This document shows, piece after piece, positions 58,108 to 64,000 of a stretch of 64,000 bases of DNA. Within the stretch, counting starts at the first letter, position 1, and each line of letters opens with the position of its first letter. The DNA comes from Xenophilus sp. E41. GTDB taxonomy: Bacteria > Pseudomonadota > Gammaproteobacteria > Burkholderiales > Burkholderiaceae_C. The position numbers were made by a program, and so were the translations under genes. The DNA lies in NCBI RefSeq assembly GCF_003671765.1, contig NZ_QPIB01000009.1, positions 213,713 to 277,712 of the forward strand, written 5' to 3'. The notes below the pieces were generated by a model that was not told the DNA's origin, did no database searches, and saw nothing but the letters and a program-made list of their open reading frames with translations.

Positions 58108-59193
58108 TCACTGCGCCATCGCGGCCTTGACCTCGTTGCCCAGGTCGAGCACCGACATCGCGTAGTAGCTGCTCCAGTTGTAGCGCGTGATGACGTAGAA
58201 GTTCTGCGTGCCGGCCACGTACTGCGCGGGCGTGTCGGCCCCGTTCTGCAGCTCGATCAGCGCCAGCAGCCCGGGGTGGCGGGCGCCCGCGGCGTCGAGC
58301 TGCGCGCCGGCGGCGACGAAGCTGTCGGCGCTGAAGCTCGGCAGGATGTCCTTCTCGAGCAGCAGGGGCATGCGCGCATCGGGTCCCAGCCGCACCGGGT
58401 AGGTGGCCGCCATGCCGCGCTGCCAGCCGAAGGACTTGAAGTAGTTGGCGACCGAGCCGATGACGTCGGCCGGGTTGTTCACCAGGTCGATGCGGCCGTC
58501 GCCGTCGTAGTCGACCGCGTACTTGGCGATGCTGCTGGGCATGAACTGCGGCATGCCCATCGCGCCGGCGTAGCTGCCCAGCGGGCGCGTCGGGTCTTCG
58601 TGCGTGCGGCTCTCGGTGGACAGGAAGCTCTCCAGCTCCTCGCGGAAGAAGGCGCGCCGCTGCTCCGCGCGCGGGTGCGCATCGGGGAAGTCGAAGCTCA
58701 AGGTGGCCAGCGCGTCGAGCACCCGGAAGCTGCCCATGTTGCGGCCGTAGATCGTCTCCACGCCGATGATGCCCACGACGATTTCGGGCGGCACGCCGAA
58801 GTCGCGTTCGGCGCGCGCCAGCGTGTCGGCGTTGTCGCGCCAGAAGCGCTGGCCGGCGGCGATGCGCACCGGGTCGATGAAGCGGCTGCGGTACACCGCC
58901 CAGTTCTTGCGCGTGCCGCCGGGCGCCGGCAGCATCAGGCGCGGCACGTTGGCCAGCATGCGCGCGCTGCCGATGGTGGCGCGCACCCAGGCCGGGTCGA
59001 GGTTGCGGCGCTGGGCGATCTCGTCGGCGAACCGCATCGCGTCTTCGCGCGTGGCGTAGGAGCTGCCGCCCCGGGCCGTGCCGACCGCCTTGGTCTTCGA
59101 GGCTTTTTGGGCTGCGGCCGGCGCCAGATGGGCGCAGAGCGCCACGAAAAGAAGAGCAATCGACAGGGGCTTGAGGGGGCGCAGGCGAGGCAT
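58108..59193 (-). CDS. mltB: Membrane-bound lytic murein transglycosylase B type
   Basis: The 361-residue enzyme has a signal peptide (SIALLFVALCAHLAPAAA) without a lipobox Cys, so it is a soluble periplasmic form. Catalytic Glu146 lies in GIIGVETIYGRNMGSFRVLD. GAMGMPQFMPSSIAKYAVDY and DGDGRIDLVNNPADVIGSVA are the other MltB signatures. It cleaves glycan strands to 1,6-anhydro products. The ATG at 59193 is used; one more lies 21 bases upstream. Upstream on the same strand lies the tgpA-like gene (47-base gap), so it may belong to that envelope cluster. Confidence 0.93.
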   Translation of the reverse strand: MPRLRPLKPLSIALLFVALCAHLAPAAAQKASKTKAVGTARGGSSYATREDAMRFADEIAQRRNLDPAWVRATIGSARMLANVPRLMLPAPGGTRKNWAVYRSRFIDPVRIAAGQRFWRDNADTLARAERDFGVPPEIVVGIIGVETIYGRNMGSFRVLDALATLSFDFPDAHPRAEQRRAFFREELESFLSTESRTHEDPTRPLGSYAGAMGMPQFMPSSIAKYAVDYDGDGRIDLVNNPADVIGSVANYFKSFGWQRGMAATYPVRLGPDARMPLLLEKDILPSFSADSFVAAGAQLDAAGARHPGLLALIELQNGADTPAQYVAGTQNFYVITRYNWSSYYAMSVLDLGNEVKAAMAQ

Positions 59194-59240
59194 GCGCGGA
59201 TTGTGCCCGCGCATGCGGCATGCCCCGGCATCGAAACGAC

Positions 59241-61292
59241 TCAGGGTGTGGACGACACCACGCTTGCCGCAGCCGATGCCGCCGGCCAGCGCAGGCGGCG
59301 GAACTCCGCGCGCAGTGCCGGCAACCCGGCGGCCGGGTCGGGCGCATAGCGCTGGGCCTCCAGGCGCAGCAGCCAGTCGCGCTGCGCCGCGCTGGCTTCG
59401 CTGCCGAATCGCTCCGCCAGCAGTTCGGCCATCCGGCGCGGCGCGGCGTGGGGGGCCACGGCAATGCCGGCGCGCGCGAGCCGCTTGCGCGCCTCGGCCA
59501 GCAGGCGCAGCCAGGGGTCGACGCGGCTGCGCTCCCACAGCGTCCATGCCGCCCCGCCCAGGCTGGCGGCCACCAGCAACAGCAGCAGCACGTAGGCCAG
59601 GTCGGCCAGGCTGGGGCTGTCGAAGCCCAGGTTCTTCAGCAGGTCGAGCTGGCGGCTCTGCGTGTAGTTCAGGACCCACTGGTTCCAGCCGTTGTTGACG
59701 GCTTCCCAGGCGGCGCGCAGGTTCTGCACGAGCGTGGGGCTCATCGCGCCCACTGCGCCGGCCAGGAAACCGGGCGTGGGCGCCAGGCGCCGGAACTGGC
59801 CGATGCGGTCGGGCGAGATCGAGGCGGTGGGGTCGACGCGCACCCAGCCGCGGCCTTCTTCCCACACCTCGGCCCAGGCATGGGCGTCGCTGTTGCGCAC
59901 GGTCCAGTAGCCGTCGACGCCGTTGAGCTCGCCGCCCTGGAAGCCGGTGACGATGCGCGCCGGCACGCCGGCTGCCCGCATCAGCACCACGAAGCCCGAC
60001 GCGATGTGCTCGCAGAAGCCCGCCTTGCGGTCGAACCAGAACTCGTCGGCCGTCTGGTCGCCGTACACGCCCGGTTCCAGCGTGTAGCTGTAGCCGCCGG
60101 TGCGCAGGCGCTGCTGCGCGGCCCGCACCAGCAGGGGCACGAAGTCGGCGCCGGCGGCCGAGGCGCGTGCTTCGGCCGCCATCTGCGCGGCGAGTTCGAC
60201 GGTGCGCGGGTTGCTGCCCGGCGGCAGCGCGGTGTAGGCCTGCAGGCCCGGCAGGCGACGCGTGGGGCCGCTGTCGAAGTCGAGGTAGCTCTCGACGCGG
60301 TAGCGCAGCAGGTCGCCGACGGGGCGGCTGGTGAACCACTGCAGGTCGGGCGTCTGCGTGACGCGCAGGCCGGGCACCTCGGGCGCGTCGCGCGCCGCGT
60401 CGAGCGTGAGCAGCCAGGGGCGGTTGCTGGGCTCCATCGTGACGGCATAGCGCACCGGCTCGCCGCGCACGCGCAAATTGGCCGGCAGGAAGCCGCGCTC
60501 CCAGGGCTGTGGAGCGGTCCATTCGCGGCCGTCGAAGTTCGTCAGCACCGGGCCGCGGAAGTACAGGCGGTCGCGCGCGGGCGGGATGTCGCCGTCGAAG
60601 CGGATGCGGGCGGCGATGCCGTCGTCGAGCGCGAGCTGCGCGATGGCGCCCACCCGCATGGTGTTCGACAGACCGGTGCGGCCGGTCATGTTGTCGTTGG
60701 GCGTGCCCCACAGCGGCGCCAGCCGTGGGAAGAGCATGAAGAGCGCCAGCATGATCGGCGCGCCGGCCAGCGCCATCCAGCCTGCCGTGCGTGCGGCCTG
60801 CGACAACGGCGGCCGGCCCACCGGCATGTGCGCGTTGACCAGCGCCGTCAGCAGCCCCAGCAGCGCCAGCAGCATCGCGAAGGCGGTGGCGAGCGACTGC
60901 GAATAGAAGAAGTTCGTGAGCATCGCGAAGAAGCCCAGGAAGAACACGACGAAGGCGTCGCGGCGCGCGCGCAGCTCCAGCGTCTTGAGGGCCAGCAGCA
61001 CCACCACCAGCGTCACGCCCGCGTCCTTGCCCAGCAGCGTGCGGTAGCTGGCGAAGGTGCCCGCCAGCGCCAGCACCAGCAGCGCCACGCGCCACCAGCG
61101 GCTGGGCAGCGGCCGCGCCTGCACGGCCAGCACGCCGCGCCACAGCAGCACCGCCCCCGTCAGGCCGACGCACCACAGGGGCAGGTTGGGCGTCTGCGGC
61201 AGCACGATGAGCGCGATCACGCCGAGCAGGAACAGCGTGTCGCGCGTGTCGCGAGGCATCTCGCGCCGCAGCGTGGCCGGCGGCGTCAGCAT
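59241..61292 (-). CDS. tgpA: TgpA-like membrane transglutaminase (DUF3488)
   Basis: The 683-residue protein has about six N-terminal membrane helices (DUF3488; TLFLLGVIALIVLPQTPNLP, FVVFFLGFFAMLTNFFYSQS). A periplasmic transglutaminase domain carries the triad Cys427 (KAGFCEHIASGF), His471 (DAHAWAEVW) and Asp487 (RVDPTAS). One more helix near residue 575 precedes a C-terminal DUF4129-like tail. P. aeruginosa TgpA, of the same layout, is essential and linked to peptidoglycan. It overlaps the DUF58 gene by seven bases and is followed by mltB. The gene order moxR-DUF58-tgpA is widely conserved. Confidence 0.93.
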   Translation of the reverse strand: MLTPPATLRREMPRDTRDTLFLLGVIALIVLPQTPNLPLWCVGLTGAVLLWRGVLAVQARPLPSRWWRVALLVLALAGTFASYRTLLGKDAGVTLVVVLLALKTLELRARRDAFVVFFLGFFAMLTNFFYSQSLATAFAMLLALLGLLTALVNAHMPVGRPPLSQAARTAGWMALAGAPIMLALFMLFPRLAPLWGTPNDNMTGRTGLSNTMRVGAIAQLALDDGIAARIRFDGDIPPARDRLYFRGPVLTNFDGREWTAPQPWERGFLPANLRVRGEPVRYAVTMEPSNRPWLLTLDAARDAPEVPGLRVTQTPDLQWFTSRPVGDLLRYRVESYLDFDSGPTRRLPGLQAYTALPPGSNPRTVELAAQMAAEARASAAGADFVPLLVRAAQQRLRTGGYSYTLEPGVYGDQTADEFWFDRKAGFCEHIASGFVVLMRAAGVPARIVTGFQGGELNGVDGYWTVRNSDAHAWAEVWEEGRGWVRVDPTASISPDRIGQFRRLAPTPGFLAGAVGAMSPTLVQNLRAAWEAVNNGWNQWVLNYTQSRQLDLLKNLGFDSPSLADLAYVLLLLLVAASLGGAAWTLWERSRVDPWLRLLAEARKRLARAGIAVAPHAAPRRMAELLAERFGSEASAAQRDWLLRLEAQRYAPDPAAGLPALRAEFRRLRWPAASAAASVVSSTP

Positions 61293-62257
61293 GTGGCCAG
61301 CACCTCCAGGCAGGCGCGCCGGTGTGCCTCGCCTTGCGCCGGCGCGACCGTGCGGCTGCCGATGCGCAGGCCGTAGTCCAGCCCGAGCCGGTCGGCCTGC
61401 AGCACCCAGGCCGTGAGGCGCGAGATGCGGCCTTCCAGGTCGGCCAGCCCGGTTGCCTGCGCGTCGAGCCACAGCTCGTGGCGCTGGGCCTGCTCGGCAT
61501 CGCGGCTCACCAGTTCGTCGGAGCCCGCGGCCTGGGCGCGGGCGGCCTTCTTCCAGACGACGAGCTTGAGCGGGTCGCCGCGCCGGTACGGGCGCACGCC
61601 GTCGTATTCGCCGGCGCCTTGCGTCGTGGCGGCGGCGATGGCGTCGCCCTCGCGCGGCTCTCCGGGGGGCAGCGGCGGCGCGTGCGCCTCGGGCGCGGGG
61701 TAGACGAGCATCTTCGCGGCCGGCCGCCAGACGGTCCAGACGCGGAAGGTGCCCAGCGGGAAGCGCGTCTCGGCCGTCAGCACCGGCACCGGGTGCAGGC
61801 CACGCCGTGGCGGCTGGAAGGCGATCTCCACGGTGGACGTGCCCTGGGCCGGCACGTCGGTCCAGGCCCAGTGGCCGCTGCCGCGCACGGCCAGCCCGAT
61901 GCCGTAGCGCGCGCGCCGCCGCTCGTTGTGCAGCACCACGCGAAAAACGGCTGCAGCGCCCGCGTACTGGGCGTCGGGCGCTATCAGATGCATAGCGAGT
62001 CCGCGCAGGGTGGCGTGGCACACGTGCATGCCCACCGCCACGCTGCCGGCCAGCAGGAAGGTCAACAGGTAGCCGAGGTTGAGCTGGTAGTTGATCGACG
62101 CGACCAGCAGCACCAGCAGCGTCGCGCCCAGCATCCAGCCTGCTGCCGTGGGCACGATGTAGACGTTGCGCTGGGTGAGGGCGATCTGGTCCGAAGGCGG
62201 CCGGCGCGAGAGGAACCAGCCGTCGATGCGATGGCGCAGTGCTGCCGCCGGGTTCAT
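61286..62257 (-). CDS. DUF58 protein with in-frame repeat insertion
   Basis: The 323-residue protein has two membrane helices near the N-terminus (AAGWMLGATLLVLLVASINY, LGYLLTFLLAGSVAVGMHVC) and the DUF58 signature YDGVRPYRRGDPLKLVVWKK near residue 220. DUF58 proteins pair with MoxR ATPases and resemble von Willebrand factor A partners. The stretch LIAPDAQYAGAAAVF, about residues 88-102, is encoded by a composite palindromic repeat (61951-61996), which probably lengthened a loop. The gene is seven bases inside the tgpA start and eight bases after the moxR stop, so all three are one transcript. Confidence 0.88.
   Translation of the reverse strand: MNPAAALRHRIDGWFLSRRPPSDQIALTQRNVYIVPTAAGWMLGATLLVLLVASINYQLNLGYLLTFLLAGSVAVGMHVCHATLRGLAMHLIAPDAQYAGAAAVFRVVLHNERRRARYGIGLAVRGSGHWAWTDVPAQGTSTVEIAFQPPRRGLHPVPVLTAETRFPLGTFRVWTVWRPAAKMLVYPAPEAHAPPLPPGEPREGDAIAAATTQGAGEYDGVRPYRRGDPLKLVVWKKAARAQAAGSDELVSRDAEQAQRHELWLDAQATGLADLEGRISRLTAWVLQADRLGLDYGLRIGSRTVAPAQGEAHRRACLEVLATC
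61951..61996. repeat. Composite palindromic repeat element inside the DUF58 gene
   Basis: CTGCAGCGCCC...GGGCG followed by GCTATCAGATGCATAGC is the same two-part layout as 52567-52611. It is read in frame as part of the DUF58 protein. Confidence 0.65.
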
Positions 62258-62265
62258 GAACGCAC

Positions 62266-63198
<933 letters not shown>

Positions 63199-63245
63199 AT
63201 GCAAACGATACCGCATGGCCTGCGGCCCCCGTGCCCAGTGAGGTC

Positions 63246-64000
63246 ATGCACCGCCTCCGAGACATGGCACCCACCGGTTACTACATCCATCGCGATTTCT
63301 GGAAGCACGAGATGGGCCGGGGGCATCCGGAATGCCCGGAGCGGCTCGATGCCATCGAGGACCGGCTGCTTCTCACCGGCGTGGCCGACGCGCTCGAGCG
63401 CCACGACGACATCCCGCTGGCCAGCCTGGCGCAGATCACCCGCGCCCACACGGCCGAACACCTCGACCATCTCGAATCGCTGAACCAGCGCCTGGTCGCG
63501 GACGAGTCCGTCGGCGGCCCGGCCTATGCGCAGCTCGACCCCGACACCTCGCTGTCGCGCGGCACGCTGCTGGCGGCGCGCCGTGCGGCCGGCGCCGCCA
63601 TCGCGGCGACCGATGCGGTGATGCGCGGCGAACTCGCCAACGCCTTCTGCGCCGTGCGGCCGCCCGGCCACCACGCCTGCCGCGAGCAGGCGATGGGCTT
63701 CTGCTTCCTCAACAACGTGGCGATCGCGGCGCGGCATGCGCTGGAGCAGCACGGGCTCTCGCGCGTGGCGGTGGTCGACTTCGACGTGCACCACGGCAAC
63801 GGCACCGAGAACATCCTCTCCAACGACCCGCGCGTGCTGATGGTCGGCATCTTCCAGCACCCCTTCTACCCCTTCACCGGCACCGAGCACCCGGCCGCCA
63901 ACATGGTGAACGTGCCCATCCCGGCGTACACCAAGGGCATGGACGTGCGCGAGATGATCGAGTGCATCTGGATGCCGCGCCTGGAGGAGTTCAAGCCGCA
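63246..64000 (+). CDS. Histone deacetylase family protein (3' end outside window)
   Basis: About 251 residues are visible of a class II histone-deacetylase-like amidohydrolase. GHPECPERLDAIEDRL lies near the start, VRPPGHHACREQAMGFCFLN contains the two catalytic His residues, and VVDFDVHHGNGTENILSNDP contains Asp and His zinc ligands. In bacteria such enzymes deacetylate polyamines, acetoin-related compounds or proteins. Two starts are possible, 63246 and 63264; the second gives the family-typical N-terminus TGYYIHRDFWKHEM. It is divergent from moxR with a 47-base gap. The frame is still open at the window end. Confidence 0.92.
   Translation, partial: MHRLRDMAPTGYYIHRDFWKHEMGRGHPECPERLDAIEDRLLLTGVADALERHDDIPLASLAQITRAHTAEHLDHLESLNQRLVADESVGGPAYAQLDPDTSLSRGTLLAARRAAGAAIAATDAVMRGELANAFCAVRPPGHHACREQAMGFCFLNNVAIAARHALEQHGLSRVAVVDFDVHHGNGTENILSNDPRVLMVGIFQHPFYPFTGTEHPAANMVNVPIPAYTKGMDVREMIECIWMPRLEEFKP

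Overview
The window is GC-rich (roughly two-thirds G+C), densely coded and dominated by gene families typical of Betaproteobacteria of the family Comamonadaceae. The evidence is three Bug/TctC-type periplasmic binding proteins, a tricarballylate (tcu) locus, many LysR/GntR/IclR regulators, and several short dispersed palindromes of the form GCTAT-N6/7-ATAGC that I associate with Variovorax/Acidovorax-like genomes. A Variovorax-like soil or rhizosphere organism is my best guess (inference; no rRNA gene is present to prove it). I see no rRNA, tRNA, CRISPR array, transposase or integrase.

Layout. 1-4470: wreckage of a type VI secretion effector locus. It holds a truncated vgrG, two metallophosphoesterase remnants and two copies of a beta-helix (pentapeptide-like) lipoprotein gene, broken up by at least two inversions. 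One lipoprotein gene can be rebuilt from three pieces lying in different orientations. 4472-9273: housekeeping genes (GST, MgtC/SapB protein, MscS channel, soluble lytic transglycosylase, 5-formyl-THF cyclo-ligase). 9274-10021: a 748-base gap holding a large imperfect inverted repeat. 10022-15556: LacI regulator, nitroreductase, zinc-type reductase with a divergent LysR, a beta-hydroxyacid dehydrogenase with an Asn9 tract, and a lipoprotein. 15725-22045: a catabolic island with a GntR-regulated enolase-superfamily enzyme divergent from an ABC importer and a GMC oxidoreductase. 22063-27850: a possible six-gene unit, ridA - atypical SDR - tcuR - tcuA - tcuB - Bug binding protein.

27943-35422: three co-directional genes combining transglutaminase, circularly permuted ATP-grasp, alpha-E and DUF2126 domains, a predicted peptide-ligation/modification system of unknown product. 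A second, separate ATP-grasp plus alpha-E pair sits at 46561-49050. 35562-38078: comEC. 38219-46475: an IclR-headed operon with a thiolase-like protein lacking the usual nucleophilic cysteine, a DUF35 partner, a MaoC hydratase, an enoyl-CoA hydratase, an ADP-forming acyl-CoA synthetase and two Bug binding proteins. It looks like a CoA-dependent acid degradation pathway that may end in retro-aldol cleavage. 49019-52547: quinone reductase/LysR pair, a zinc-ribbon protein and a membrane protein. 52633-56777: glycerol regulon (glpR-glpK divergent from glpD). 56893-64000: lipoprotein phosphatase, HD hydrolase, MltB-type transglycosylase, the TgpA-DUF58-MoxR cluster, and the start of a histone-deacetylase-like gene.

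Common threads: many genes are coupled by ATGA overlaps. Palindromic repeat elements have entered coding sequences in frame (comEC, the DUF58 gene, glpK). The window also holds an unusual concentration of transglutaminase-like and lytic transglycosylase genes, which points to cell-envelope or peptide processing.
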